Below are positions 27,038 through 35,793 of a DNA stretch of 64,000 nt, in pieces. How positions within the stretch are numbered: the first letter of the stretch is position 1; each line of letters begins with the position of its first letter. This DNA is from an uncultured Tateyamaria sp. (GTDB lineage: Bacteria > Pseudomonadota > Alphaproteobacteria > Rhodobacterales > Rhodobacteraceae): assembly GCF_947494755.1 (NCBI RefSeq), contig NZ_CANLVZ010000010.1, positions 1-64,000 of the forward strand. Reading direction: 5' to 3'. A model generated the notes under the pieces. It had not been told where the DNA came from. It did not search any database and saw nothing but the letters and a program-made list of their open reading frames with translations. A program made the translations under genes and the position numbers.

Positions 27038-27727
27038 ATGAATGGAATTGAAGACCCCTCTGCGACGGGACGTTCCACGAATTCAGTGACGCCCGAGCAG
27101 GGATTGGAAACTCTGAGCCAATTGGGTGACTGGTTGACCATGGACCATCCTTTGGAAGCAACAGGTCTGGACGAAGATCTACGCGCCGTCAAAGAACTGG
27201 CGCTGGACAACGTCGCGCAGTTTTTGCAGTTCCCCGAGAACGTCGAGGCCGTCGCACACGTGATGGACGGCACGTTTCGAGGCTCCCGCGATCCTGATGT
27301 GCAGGGCCGGTTGGATGCCGCGCTAAACGCAGTGGCTGATAGCGGTCTTGAGGCCGATTTCGTCTCCGCCCGTGTCGGTGATCCGCTTGATGCGTCACCG
27401 GGTGAGGCTGTGCTGCCAGACGGCGCAGACGCCGCCATCGTCTACCCCCCGGACGGCGTGCCGGTTGTGCTTTTGTCGAGCGATCTGGGGTTTCGGGACA
27501 TGATCCTGAGCGCGCAACAGGCGGCCATAGACCTGCTTGTGGATTTGGCCCAATCGGCGGGCCTGTCGATGATCAACGACCAGGTCGGCGACAGTTTGGC
27601 CACCTTGATTCGGACCGGCGACCTCCCCCCCGAGGCTGGTGCGGACGACGGCGCTGGCCAAGGCACGTTTCGGCCTGTTATCTCAGTGTATTTCGATGGA
27701 GAAATCACTGACGCATCAATGGTTTAG
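27038..27727 (+). CDS. unknown 229-residue protein at the head of the T3SS operons
   Basis: No family recognised. The ATG at 27038 was chosen because the longer frame to 26921 would run from within the shared promoter box region. The product is acidic and mostly helical by eye, without signal peptide or strong membrane segment; a moderately hydrophobic stretch, MILSAQQAAIDLLVDLAQSAG, lies near residue 160. It is followed by its own intergenic gap and then sctJ. Position and shared box make a secreted substrate, gatekeeper (SctW-like) or chaperone possible, with none favoured by motifs. Confidence 0.6.
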   Translation: MNGIEDPSATGRSTNSVTPEQGLETLSQLGDWLTMDHPLEATGLDEDLRAVKELALDNVAQFLQFPENVEAVAHVMDGTFRGSRDPDVQGRLDAALNAVADSGLEADFVSARVGDPLDASPGEAVLPDGADAAIVYPPDGVPVVLLSSDLGFRDMILSAQQAAIDLLVDLAQSAGLSMINDQVGDSLATLIRTGDLPPEAGADDGAGQGTFRPVISVYFDGEITDASMV

Positions 27728-27747
27728 CGGACACTCCCCGCACCACC

Positions 27748-27765
27748 TACGTAAAGCTCTAAGCA
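27748..27765 (+). promoter_or_regulatory. direct-repeat box upstream of sctJ
   Basis: TACGTA-N6-TAAGCA, half sites 12 bp apart with one mismatch, about 122 bp before the sctJ ATG. An inverted half site TGCGTA follows at 27779-27784. Confidence 0.45.
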
Positions 27766-27887
27766 GTTCTGTGCCGCCTGCGTAGCAGTGCCGTATCGCC
27801 AATTCACGCCCGAAAAACCACCCTCGCTTTGAACACGCAGACACGGTCGGGTGCCTGTATTTCATCGGCTTGAGGGGGAGACGCGTG

Positions 27888-28676
27888 ATGCTTGGCAATC
27901 TCATTTCACAGACAGCGCGCACAGGTGCCGTCGTGGGTTTGTGCCTGATTTTGGGGGCCTGCAAAGAAGACGTTTACAGTAATCTGGCCGAGCGCGAGGT
28001 CAACGAGATGGTGGCCGTTCTGTCGGCCTCGGGCATCGTCCCGTCACGGCAACGCGACAAGGACGGTGCCTATGCGCTCCGCGTCGAGTCCGCAGACGTC
28101 CCCGCGGCGATCACCTTGCTGCGCAATGCCGGTTATCCGCGAGAGACTTTTCAATCGTTGGGCGAGGTCTTCAACGCCGAAGGGGTGTTTGGCACCCCGT
28201 TTGAGCAACACGCCCGCTACATTCATGCCATGAACCAGGAACTGTCATCGACCATCACGGCCATCGACGGTATCCGGTCCGCCAAGGTGTTGGTCACCGC
28301 CCCGCCGCGTGGCCGGTTTGACCGCGAGGCCCCGCGTGCCACGGCGTCGGTCGCGATCCATCATGAAAACGGTGAGGACGTGCGCTCGAACATGTCGTCC
28401 ATCAAGATGCTGGTTGCGCATGCCCTGCCGAATCTCGACTATGACGACGTGGCCGTGGCGCTGTTTGAGGCTGGCGGCCCCGTGGCCACGCCGGCTCAGG
28501 CCGCCGCCCTGACGACCGAAGCGGCCAATCCTGCGAGCGTGATGTCCGTCTTTCCCCCGCTCGACCAATTGCGCAGCCATATCGGCGCAGAACGGTTTGC
28601 AGCCTTGCTGGGCGGCGCGGGCATTGGCGCATTTCTTTTGCTGCTGATGGCCGTCAGCCGGGGCCGCAGATCATGA
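27888..28676 (+). CDS. sctJ: T3SS inner-membrane ring lipoprotein SctJ
   Basis: A 262-residue lipoprotein. A signal peptide ends in the lipobox LILGAC (Cys near residue 25), followed by the YscJ/FliF-type ring domain. The latter includes EVNEMVAVLSASGIVPSRQRDKDGAYALRV and TPFEQHARYIHAMNQELSSTITAIDGIRSAKVLV. A C-terminal TM helix (FAALLGGAGIGAFLLLLMAVS) ends the protein. SctJ forms the inner ring with SctD. GAGGGGGAG lies 7 bases before the ATG. It opens the operon sctJ-sctU; its stop overlaps the sctK start (ATGA). Confidence 0.95.
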   Translation: MLGNLISQTARTGAVVGLCLILGACKEDVYSNLAEREVNEMVAVLSASGIVPSRQRDKDGAYALRVESADVPAAITLLRNAGYPRETFQSLGEVFNAEGVFGTPFEQHARYIHAMNQELSSTITAIDGIRSAKVLVTAPPRGRFDREAPRATASVAIHHENGEDVRSNMSSIKMLVAHALPNLDYDDVAVALFEAGGPVATPAQAAALTTEAANPASVMSVFPPLDQLRSHIGAERFAALLGGAGIGAFLLLLMAVSRGRRS

Positions 28677-29239
28677 GCGCGCTGCATCAAGACTGGACCG
28701 ACATGTGGGCCCCCGCCCTCATGGATGAGACATTGCGCGGGGCGCTGATCGGGAACGCCCGCTTTGCCACCCGGATCGAATTTGATCTGCTGGATGAGCT
28801 GACGGACTGTGAGACGGACGTGGCCGCTCTTGAACAGTCCGATCCAGAGGTCGCATTGCTGATGGCGCAACTGGACGATGAGACGCTGCTGCGCGCAGGG
28901 TTGTACTGGTCGGCCCCTGCGCTTGCGACATCGTTGCAACCTTTGGCGGGTTTGCCGGATGTGACACCCACCCGCGCCCGTCTGCGTCTTGTGATGGCCG
29001 GGCGTGATCACAGCGCCGCATCTCAAGTGGAAACGCCTCGTTCCGCTGCCGACCTGCACCGCGCCGGGCGAGCGTGTCTGGCCGTGTGGCTGCGCTACCA
29101 GCCGGACGTGTTGGCGGCCCGGCTGCGTGTGCGTCTGGCTGTCGATGAAGCCAACACGTTGACGGACTCGCTTGCGGACGGGCCGCGTTACAGTGCGATG
29201 TGTGCAGCACTTGAGACCCCCTCTGAGGACCTGCAATGA
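28673..29239 (+). CDS. sctK: T3SS sorting-platform protein SctK (by position)
   Basis: This 188-residue cytosolic protein lies between sctJ and sctL with stop/start overlaps on both sides. That is the conserved place of sctK (YscK/MxiK type), whose product links the sorting-platform pods to the inner ring. The sequence itself is poorly conserved, as is usual for SctK. Features such as WTDMWAPALMDETLRGALI at the N-terminus and an acidic middle can be seen, but no diagnostic motif. The assignment rests on synteny and length. Confidence 0.6.
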   Translation: MSALHQDWTDMWAPALMDETLRGALIGNARFATRIEFDLLDELTDCETDVAALEQSDPEVALLMAQLDDETLLRAGLYWSAPALATSLQPLAGLPDVTPTRARLRLVMAGRDHSAASQVETPRSAADLHRAGRACLAVWLRYQPDVLAARLRVRLAVDEANTLTDSLADGPRYSAMCAALETPSEDLQ

Positions 29240-29886
29240 CCCGTCCCTTTGCCGCCACCCGACTGACGGCAGCTGAGGCAACGGCCCAGATGCAGAAATC
29301 GGTTGAGATTGATCAGGAGGTCGGCGCAACCATCTCCGAAGCCAAGGCGCTGATCGAAACCGCCCGCCAAGAAGCCCGCAGGGTTCAGGAGCTTTCGGAG
29401 GCCAAATCGCGCGAACGCGACACGGCCCTTCAAGGGATCGCGAACGCCGCCGTTGATCGCTATCTCGACACCAAACGGGTCGAGGCTGCGGCAACAGCCG
29501 CCGCCCGCCTGATCCGGGATGCGGGCGAAATCCGCGAAGAGTTTGACAGCATGATCCCGTGGCTCACCGAGTTTCTCGAGGTGGCCATAACGCGCCTGAT
29601 CGGGCAGTTGGATGATGAGGACGTCCTGTCCCGGCTGGTGGCCGAAGGGGTGTCGTCGCTCAAGGATGCGCGCCAGGTCACTGTGTTGGTTCACCCTGCT
29701 GATCTGGGGCATTTGCAAGCCACCCGCACGTCATATCCGGTGCGGTTTTCCGGGGTTGCCGACATCCGCGGCGATGCAAGATTGCAACCGGGTGCGGTGT
29801 CCCTCGAAGGGGCGGGGGGCAGCGTCGATGCAAGCCTTGTCACTCAGGTCGAGGCGTTGTGTGCCGCGCTTGAGGCGCACCTGTGA
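29236..29886 (+). CDS. sctL: T3SS ATPase regulator/stator SctL
   Basis: A 216-residue protein with a long charged helix, EAKALIETARQEARRVQELSEAKSRERD, in the first half. A C-terminal domain follows, with VTVLVHPADLGHLQ and ADIRGDARLQPGAVSLEGAGGSVDASL, the pattern of the FliH/YscL family. SctL dimers connect the ATPase SctN to SctQ and hold it in check. It overlaps sctK (ATGA) and sctN (GTGA). Confidence 0.9.
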   Translation: MTRPFAATRLTAAEATAQMQKSVEIDQEVGATISEAKALIETARQEARRVQELSEAKSRERDTALQGIANAAVDRYLDTKRVEAAATAAARLIRDAGEIREEFDSMIPWLTEFLEVAITRLIGQLDDEDVLSRLVAEGVSSLKDARQVTVLVHPADLGHLQATRTSYPVRFSGVADIRGDARLQPGAVSLEGAGGSVDASLVTQVEALCAALEAHL

Positions 29887-31199
29887 TCTCCACGGAGCGC
29901 CTTGATACGCTACGCGCCGCCGTCCAGGCCGCCCCGCTGCGTCCCCTGACGGGCAGCGTGTCCGAATTGCGCGGGCCGATCATTCGGGCCCGGTTGTCAG
30001 GCGCAAAGATTGGCGGGCTGTGCTGGATTGACCGGGGCGCGGATGCTCCGCTGCGGGCCGAGGTTGTGGGCATTGACGGATCGGTCGCGATCCTGAGTCC
30101 TTTTGGCCTGACCGAAGGGCTGAGCGAGGGGGCTGTGATCCGCCCCGCATCAGGTCAACTGACACTAACGGCAGGTACGGGATTGTTGGGTCGTATTGTC
30201 GACGCTTTTGGCACACCCGTCGATGGGAAGGGCCCGATCAAAGGTCCAACAGTGTCTTTCCCCGTGCGGTGCGCCGCCCCCGATCCCGTCTCGCGCCCGC
30301 TGGTGGACACGCCTCTGCCGACCGGTGTACGCTCAATCGATGGGATGGCCACCCTCGCACGCGGCCAGCGCGTTGCGATTTTCGGCCCCCCCGGCACAGG
30401 CAAGTCGTCCTTGCTGGCCAGCATTGCACGAGGGGCCAGAGCCGACGTGATCGTCATCGGGCTGGTTGGCGAACGGGGCCGTGAGGTGCGCGAATTCACC
30501 GAACGGGACCTGTCCGCAGCAGCGCGTGAACGCGTTGTCTGTGTGGCCGCCACTTCGGACCGTCCCGCGGTCGAGCGGGTGCTGTGCGCGCAAAGTGCCA
30601 CCGCCATCGCCGAATACTTCCGGGATCAGGGAAAGTCTGTCTTGCTGATGATCGACAGCCTGACGCGGACAGCGCGCGCATTACGTGAAGTGGGCCTGGC
30701 GGCGGGCGAGGCCCCGACGCGACGCGGCTATCCCGCGTCCGTCTACCCGGCATTGCCCGCCATTATTGAGCGGGCAGGGCGCACTAACAGCGGTGATATC
30801 ACCGCGCTTTACACCGTATTGGTCGAGGATGAGGGCGAAGGCGACCCGATTGCTGATGAGGTGCGCAGCCTGACGGACGGGCACCTCACGTTGTCGCGCA
30901 AGCTGGCCGAAGCCGGACACTGGCCCGCGATCGACCCGCTGGACAGCCTCAGCCGGTTGATGGGCGCGGTGACCACGCCTGATCATGTCGCCGCCGCAGG
31001 TTTGGCCCGCCGTCACCTGTCCAAATTTCGCGACATCGAACTCTTGCTGCAAGTCGGGCAATACACTGAAGGGGCCGACATCGAGGCGGATGCTGCCATC
31101 GCCGCCAAGCCCGCGTTGGACAGGTTCCTGCAACAAACCGGCGGAACGGTCGAAGCATGGTCGGGCCTGCGCACCAAACTGGCCGAGGCCGTGAAATGA
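29883..31199 (+). CDS. sctN: T3SS ATPase SctN
   Basis: A 438-residue FliI/YscN-type ATPase. Walker A GPPGTGKSS is at about residues 168-176; GLVGERGREVREF, the Walker B LLMIDSLTRTARALREVGLAAGEAPTRRGYPASVYPALP region, and SRKLAEAGHWPAIDPLDSLSRLM follow in the expected order. It drives unfolding and loading of substrates at the export gate. Translation starts at a GTG inside the sctL stop. Presence of sctC, sctD and sctI nearby makes this the injectisome, not the flagellar, ATPase. Confidence 0.96.
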   Translation: MISTERLDTLRAAVQAAPLRPLTGSVSELRGPIIRARLSGAKIGGLCWIDRGADAPLRAEVVGIDGSVAILSPFGLTEGLSEGAVIRPASGQLTLTAGTGLLGRIVDAFGTPVDGKGPIKGPTVSFPVRCAAPDPVSRPLVDTPLPTGVRSIDGMATLARGQRVAIFGPPGTGKSSLLASIARGARADVIVIGLVGERGREVREFTERDLSAAARERVVCVAATSDRPAVERVLCAQSATAIAEYFRDQGKSVLLMIDSLTRTARALREVGLAAGEAPTRRGYPASVYPALPAIIERAGRTNSGDITALYTVLVEDEGEGDPIADEVRSLTDGHLTLSRKLAEAGHWPAIDPLDSLSRLMGAVTTPDHVAAAGLARRHLSKFRDIELLLQVGQYTEGADIEADAAIAAKPALDRFLQQTGGTVEAWSGLRTKLAEAVK

Positions 31200-31696
31200 G
31201 CCGCAGCCCCGCCGAAACGCTGCGTTTGCTGTGCCGTCTGCGCGATGCGGAACAGGACGGTGCGCGGGGTCGGATGGCACAGGCTCAGGGCGAAGCGCGG
31301 GCGCGTGAGGTTGCGGAGAGGACGGCCAGGGCGACCTTCGAAACCGCCACCTCTTTGGCCGAAACATATATGGCTCGCCACATCCGAAACATGGCCCCGA
31401 CACAGGATGGCGCGTCGGTCTATGCCGCGTTGGCCTTTGGGGCGGTGCAGCGTCGCCGCGATGCGGCCAGCGCCGAATTGCAGCACCGGCGCGCCACCTC
31501 GCGGCGCACTCAAGCTGAGGCCGAGGCCGAAGCGGCAAGCGCGCATTACCTCGACACCCGCGCCCGGGCGCAGGCGCTGGGCACCCGGCGCGATGCGCTG
31601 ATCAAGGCCGAAACCCGTCGTGCCGCCGTGCGCGAAGACGACGCCATTGCCGAAGCCCGCGCGTCATGCGCCGCGCTGCGGCCCAAGGGGACATAA
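31196..31696 (+). CDS. sctO: T3SS stalk protein SctO
   Basis: A 166-residue, almost entirely charged helical protein rich in Arg, Ala and Glu (AREVAERTARATFETATSL, RRTQAEAEAEAASAHYLDT). It matches the two-helix coiled-coil stalk of the YscO/FliJ family, which rotates in the SctN hexamer. The start at 31196 overlaps the sctN TGA (ATGA). Position between sctN and sctQ is canonical. Confidence 0.82.
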   Translation: MSRSPAETLRLLCRLRDAEQDGARGRMAQAQGEARAREVAERTARATFETATSLAETYMARHIRNMAPTQDGASVYAALAFGAVQRRRDAASAELQHRRATSRRTQAEAEAEAASAHYLDTRARAQALGTRRDALIKAETRRAAVREDDAIAEARASCAALRPKGT

Positions 31697-31699
31697 GAC

Positions 31700-32797
31700 A
31701 TGGGTTTGCACACCAAGATACCAGACGCTGAGAGCCAGCGGTTTGAGGAGTTGGATTGGACCGCGTTTCACGCACAACTTCCTCCAGCAGTTGCAGGCCC
31801 CCCATTCGTCGCGCGGCGGCGCACCATTGATCTGGGGGCGGATATCGTCGCATCAGTCACGCTTGAAGAATGGACGTCCCCTCCCGAGCCCGATGCGGAA
31901 GCGGTCGAAACCACCGTCCGGTTCGGCACGACCCGAGCTGATCTGCAGGCCCCTTGGCAGGTGGTTCAGGCACTTGTGGATGCACACGGGATTGATCAGG
32001 ACTGCGAGATACTGCCTGCAAGTGTTATGTCGATGGTTGCCGAACACTTGCTTGAACCCGTCCTGAAGCCACTGGAAAAGGCGCTGGGTGGCCACTGCCG
32101 GATCGGACCTGATCCTACAGACGTCCCGGCCTCAACCTATCTGTGCCTGATGGTCGCGTTGGGTGGGCACAGCCATCGTATGGTGCTGTCTACCGATCAA
32201 GGCGCGGCGGATCAACTTTTGGCCCTGTTCCCGCCAGCCTCTCCGCTCACGCCGGTGAAGGTGCCGGACAGGATGGTGATGCCAATCGCATTGCACAGCC
32301 CGGATGTGAGCATGGCCGCAGGCACTCTGGCTGAATTCGGCATGGGCGACGTGTTGTTACCCGACGCAGGCTGGCCCGTGATGACCCAAGGCACGTTGAT
32401 GTGCGGCGCGCATGCGCTCGGAGCCGTCACACGCAATCCCGAAACGCAGACAGTGACCCTCGCTGCGCTGACAGATTCCGATATTTTGACAAGGAACGAT
32501 GACATGACACAGACTGAAACCTTGCCACGCCCCGCAACGGGCCGCTCCGTCACCCGCCGAAGCGAGCCGGGGGCGCAAGCCGCGCTTGAGAACCTGAACG
32601 TGACCGTCTCGGTCGAACTCAGCCGCAGTGAGTTGCCGCTTGGGGATTTGCGCAAGCTGACGGTCGGAACGGTGCTGCCATTTGAATGCACGTTGGGGGA
32701 TCCAGTCACATTGCTGGCCAACGGGGCTCCCTTTGCCTCGGGGGAATTGGTGCGGCTCGGTGAGCGGATCGGCGTTCGCCTGCTGGCGCTCGACTAA
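31700..32797 (+). CDS. sctQ: T3SS cytosolic ring/sorting platform SctQ
   Basis: A 365-residue protein. The C-terminal SpoA/FliN-like domain (about residues 285-365) is clear: ALENLNVTVSVELSRSELPLGDLRKLTVGTVLPF, then GAPFASGELVRLGERIGVRLLALD. The N-terminal two thirds are divergent, as typical of SctQ. It forms the pods of the sorting platform with SctK and SctL. No sctP (needle ruler) is found next to it. An internal ribosome-binding site and start are present and listed separately. Confidence 0.92.
   Translation: MGLHTKIPDAESQRFEELDWTAFHAQLPPAVAGPPFVARRRTIDLGADIVASVTLEEWTSPPEPDAEAVETTVRFGTTRADLQAPWQVVQALVDAHGIDQDCEILPASVMSMVAEHLLEPVLKPLEKALGGHCRIGPDPTDVPASTYLCLMVALGGHSHRMVLSTDQGAADQLLALFPPASPLTPVKVPDRMVMPIALHSPDVSMAAGTLAEFGMGDVLLPDAGWPVMTQGTLMCGAHALGAVTRNPETQTVTLAALTDSDILTRNDDMTQTETLPRPATGRSVTRRSEPGAQAALENLNVTVSVELSRSELPLGDLRKLTVGTVLPFECTLGDPVTLLANGAPFASGELVRLGERIGVRLLALD
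32504..32797 (+). CDS. internal translation product SctQ-C (97 aa)
   Basis: Within sctQ an in-frame ATG at 32504 is preceded by AAGGAAC at 32491-32497, a well-spaced ribosome-binding site. The product would be the SpoA domain with a short N-terminal tail (MTQTETLPRPATGRS). In several T3SS (for example YscQ) such an internal product is required and binds full-length SctQ; its existence here is inferred. Confidence 0.55.
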   Translation: MTQTETLPRPATGRSVTRRSEPGAQAALENLNVTVSVELSRSELPLGDLRKLTVGTVLPFECTLGDPVTLLANGAPFASGELVRLGERIGVRLLALD

Positions 32798-32822
32798 GCG
32801 CAGCGCACCCTGGGGCCGTTTC

Positions 32823-33467
32823 ATGGAAGACCTTTCAACACCACTGGTCCTTGGCTTTGTCGCAGGATTTTTCCTGCTGGCAGTGCTGACACTCACGGCC
32901 TTTGTAAAGATTTCGGTGGTGTTGATGGTGATCCGTCAGGGGCTTGGGCTGCAACAGGTGCCGTCCAACATTATTGTGTTGGCATTGGCCCTGTTTCTGG
33001 CGCTGTTCGTGTCCGCTCCCGTCTTCAGCGCGTCGCTGAGTGCGGTGCTGGACAGCGGGGTTGAGCTGAACACGGCCCAGAACCTCTTTGATCTCTGGAA
33101 TGTCGCCATCGCCCCGTTCCAGACCTTCATGGGGCGCAATATCGATCCTGAACACGCGCAGTTCTTCATCGCCTCAGCCGAAGAGCTTTGGGTCGGATCC
33201 GGGTTGTCGGCGACGGTCGAGGATTTCGTGATCCAGGTGCCCGCCTTCATGATTTCGGAGCTGACCGAGGCATTCCGGATCGGGTTTCTGCTGTACCTGC
33301 CGTTTATCGCGATTGATCTGGCCATTACGGGCATCCTGATGGCGCTCGGCATGCAGATGGTGCAGCCCAACATCATCGCAGTGCCGTTCAAGCTGCTGCT
33401 GTTTGTCTTTGTGGACGGCTGGGCCCGATTGGCCGAGGGCCTGCTGGTTGGATACGGGGGCGCATAG
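32823..33467 (+). CDS. sctR: T3SS export gate protein SctR
   Basis: A 214-residue membrane protein of FliP/YscR type, without a signal peptide. TM segments are at about residues 8-30 (LVLGFVAGFFLLAVLTLTAFVKISVV) and 45-70, with two more in the C-terminal third. QVPAFMISELTEAFRIGFLLYLPFIAIDLAI is the diagnostic block, followed by MALGMQMVQPNIIAVPFKLLLFV. It is the core of the SctRST export gate. The ATG at 32823 was chosen because the longer frame reads into sctQ. Confidence 0.95.
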   Translation: MEDLSTPLVLGFVAGFFLLAVLTLTAFVKISVVLMVIRQGLGLQQVPSNIIVLALALFLALFVSAPVFSASLSAVLDSGVELNTAQNLFDLWNVAIAPFQTFMGRNIDPEHAQFFIASAEELWVGSGLSATVEDFVIQVPAFMISELTEAFRIGFLLYLPFIAIDLAITGILMALGMQMVQPNIIAVPFKLLLFVFVDGWARLAEGLLVGYGGA

Positions 33468-33471
33468 AGCG

Positions 33472-33741
33472 ATGGAGACGACATCATACGGATCGGTTTT
33501 GGTGGGGTTCATGGCGGATGTGGCGTTGTTGGCGGGGGCCCCTCTGGCAGTGGCCACGGTGATCGGGTTGATCGTGTCCTTCCTTCAGGCGATCACCCAG
33601 ATCCAAGATCAAACCCTGTCCCAGACCATCAAGATCGCGGCCATTGCGATCACGCTATTTGCATTTGGGGCGGTCCTGACCTCGCCTTTGATGACCTCTG
33701 CCCAAATGGTGTTTGACGACTTCCCCGAAATGGTCAGGTAG
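33472..33741 (+). CDS. sctS: T3SS export gate protein SctS
   Basis: An 89-residue protein with two TM helices forming a hairpin: VALLAGAPLAVATVIGLIVSFLQAITQIQDQTL, then TIKIAAIAITLFAFGAVLTSPLM. The QAITQIQDQTL block between them is the FliQ/YscS signature. Length is standard. It lies 4 bp after sctR. Confidence 0.95.
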   Translation: METTSYGSVLVGFMADVALLAGAPLAVATVIGLIVSFLQAITQIQDQTLSQTIKIAAIAITLFAFGAVLTSPLMTSAQMVFDDFPEMVR

Positions 33742-33750
33742 GGCCGCGGT

Positions 33751-34581
33751 GTGGAGGCGCAGCTTTTCCAGATCCTGACTGAAAGTGGCGGCGAGGGCGT
33801 CTATGGCCTGATCGTTTTTGGCGCGGCCCGGCCGCTTGGATTGCTGTTCGGCTTTCAGGCGTTTGCCTGGGCGATTGGGACGGCGGTCTTGTTGCGTACC
33901 GGCATTGCACTTGCCATCGGATTGCCGACGCTGATGCTGAACCTGCCTCAGATCGAACCGCTGATCCTGTCGGCTCCGCCGCTGACGTCGGCCCTTGTTG
34001 CCCCGCGTGAGTTTGTCATCGGGTTCGGCTTGGGCCTGTTGGCCTCGCTGCCTTTTCTGGCTCTGCAATATGCAGGTGCAATTACCGACAGTTTTCGCGG
34101 GGAGAGCGATGGAGGCCAGACGGACCCGTCTGGCGGCGGCACACTACAAACCTTTTCGGTGCTCTATGTGATCATCGGCTTTGCCGCTTTCTTTTCACTG
34201 GGCGGGCTGTGGGCGCTGGTGGGGCTACTTTATCAAAGCTACACGGTCTGGCCGATTGCTGCCGCCTTCCCGCCACTGGCAGATGGCGGCGCCGTGCTTG
34301 CGCTGATGCTGGTGGGCAAGACGATTGCAACCTCGGTCCGGCTGGCATTGCCGTTGCTTGCGTTGCTGCTGGTCATCGAATTGGGGATCGGGGCCGCGGC
34401 GCGCCTTGGCAGACGCACGGGCTTTTACGATCTGTCGTTTTTGGTCAAGAACCTCGCGACCGTTCTGGCCCTGCCGCTGGTTGCGTGGTTCGTGCTTGGG
34501 GCGTCTGATACGCTGACGGATCAGGCCTTTCTTGCCGATGATCTGCTGGGCCGCATCTTGTCACCCGAAGCCACCCCATGA
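33751..34581 (+). CDS. sctT: T3SS export gate protein SctT
   Basis: A 276-residue polytopic membrane protein of FliR/YscT type, starting with GTG. Recognisable blocks are REFVIGFGLGLLASLPFLALQYAGAITDSFRG (about residues 88-120) and the C-terminal PLLALLLVIELGIGAAAR segment with FLVKNLATVLALPL. SctT completes the RST pore. Its end overlaps the sctU start by 4 bp. Confidence 0.93.
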   Translation: MEAQLFQILTESGGEGVYGLIVFGAARPLGLLFGFQAFAWAIGTAVLLRTGIALAIGLPTLMLNLPQIEPLILSAPPLTSALVAPREFVIGFGLGLLASLPFLALQYAGAITDSFRGESDGGQTDPSGGGTLQTFSVLYVIIGFAAFFSLGGLWALVGLLYQSYTVWPIAAAFPPLADGGAVLALMLVGKTIATSVRLALPLLALLLVIELGIGAAARLGRRTGFYDLSFLVKNLATVLALPLVAWFVLGASDTLTDQAFLADDLLGRILSPEATP

Positions 34582-35612
34582 GCGATACCGAAGCCAAAAC
34601 CAAGGACGCCAGCCCGCGTAAATTGCGCAAATTGCGCCAAGAGGGCACGGTGGCCAACTCGACCGAGACGGCCGGGTTCATGGCCGCCGCGATTGGCGTC
34701 GTGGTCATGATCGCGATTTTCGGGGGGGCAATCGGTTCCTTGTCCGGGATGTTCGAGGTCACGGCGACGGCCATGGCGCAGCCCTTTGAAGATGCGGTGC
34801 GGGCCGCCTCGGCCGACATCGCGTGGCGCTTGTTCAAGATCGTGGCCCCCGTGGCCGGTGCTGCGGTATTGATTGCGATACTGGTTGCGATCCTGTTCAA
34901 CGGCGGCTTGCCGATCTCTGCCAAGCCGCTTGCGCCCCAGCTTGAGCGGATATCACCGAAAGCAGGTCTGACCCGAATCTATGGACGGCGCGGATGGATC
35001 GAAACAGCGGCCTCGTTCACGCGGATTTTCATCTGGCTGATCTTTGTGGGAATTGTCGCGCTGATCTGGCTGCCGCCCTTTGCGGGGGCGGTGCAATGCG
35101 GCTTTTCTTGCCAGCTGAACATGTCCCGCCCTGCACTGTGGCTCTTGGGTATCGGCTTTGTCGTGATTCTGGTTCTGTCCGCGGGGGCGGATATGATTTT
35201 GCAAAAGTCGCTGTTCCTGTTTGAGCAGATGATGACCGAAAGCGAGGTGAAACAGGAACGTAAGGAAGCCTTCGGTGATCCGGGCATCCGCGCAGAACGC
35301 CGCCGCCGGATGCGCGGAGAGACCACAGACGCCAAGGCCGCCGGCGTTGACAAGGCCAACATCTGTTTTTTCGCCGGCGACAGAGCTGTCGCGATCCGCT
35401 ATCACCCTCAACAGGCTCAGACACCGCGCATTTCGGCCAAGCTGCAAGGGCAGGCGGTCGGGCAGTTCAAGGACAAGCTGAACGGCGTCGGGCTGCCGGT
35501 GGTGGAAAGTGATCGCATGGTCAGCGGGTGCTGGGGGATCGAGCCCGGCGGCGCGATGCCCAGTGATCTTTACGAGACATTCGCCACGACGCTGCGTGAG
35601 GCCATGACCTGA
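34578..35612 (+). CDS. sctU: T3SS switch protein SctU with altered autocleavage site
   Basis: A 344-residue FlhB/YscU-type protein. It begins ETKTKDASPRKLRKLRQEGT-like (DTEAKTKDASPRKLRKLRQEG), has four TM regions, and the linker MMTESEVKQERKEAFGDPGIRAERRRRMRGE. In the cytosolic domain the expected N-P-T-H loop is missing: residues 258-275 read DKANICFFAGDRAVAIRY, so F-A-G-D occupies about the NPTH place. The sequence around it is in frame and conserved (RAVAIRY for the usual xAVAIRY). Self-cleavage, which normally allows substrate switching, should not occur. It is the last gene of the sctJ operon. Confidence 0.93.
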   Translation: MSDTEAKTKDASPRKLRKLRQEGTVANSTETAGFMAAAIGVVVMIAIFGGAIGSLSGMFEVTATAMAQPFEDAVRAASADIAWRLFKIVAPVAGAAVLIAILVAILFNGGLPISAKPLAPQLERISPKAGLTRIYGRRGWIETAASFTRIFIWLIFVGIVALIWLPPFAGAVQCGFSCQLNMSRPALWLLGIGFVVILVLSAGADMILQKSLFLFEQMMTESEVKQERKEAFGDPGIRAERRRRMRGETTDAKAAGVDKANICFFAGDRAVAIRYHPQQAQTPRISAKLQGQAVGQFKDKLNGVGLPVVESDRMVSGCWGIEPGGAMPSDLYETFATTLREAMT

Positions 35613-35793
35613 GCATCGCGATGCGTGCAGTGATGATCTGACCGCCTCACCGACCGGCACGTCAAGCGCGCGGTGTCTTTCCAGTCAAGACGGGACGAGA
35701 AGGCCGGTGTCGCTGCGGCGCAAAGTCCCGTGGGGTCTCCGCGCATAAAATTCCGGACGGATCGCAGTGAACGTGAAAGTGGTGGCAGCAGGC

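Noticed and set aside
29883-35612. Flagellar export genes instead of a T3SS
   Set aside because: The same locus holds a lipoprotein SctJ, SctD, SctI and secretin N-domains, and no flagellar structural genes.
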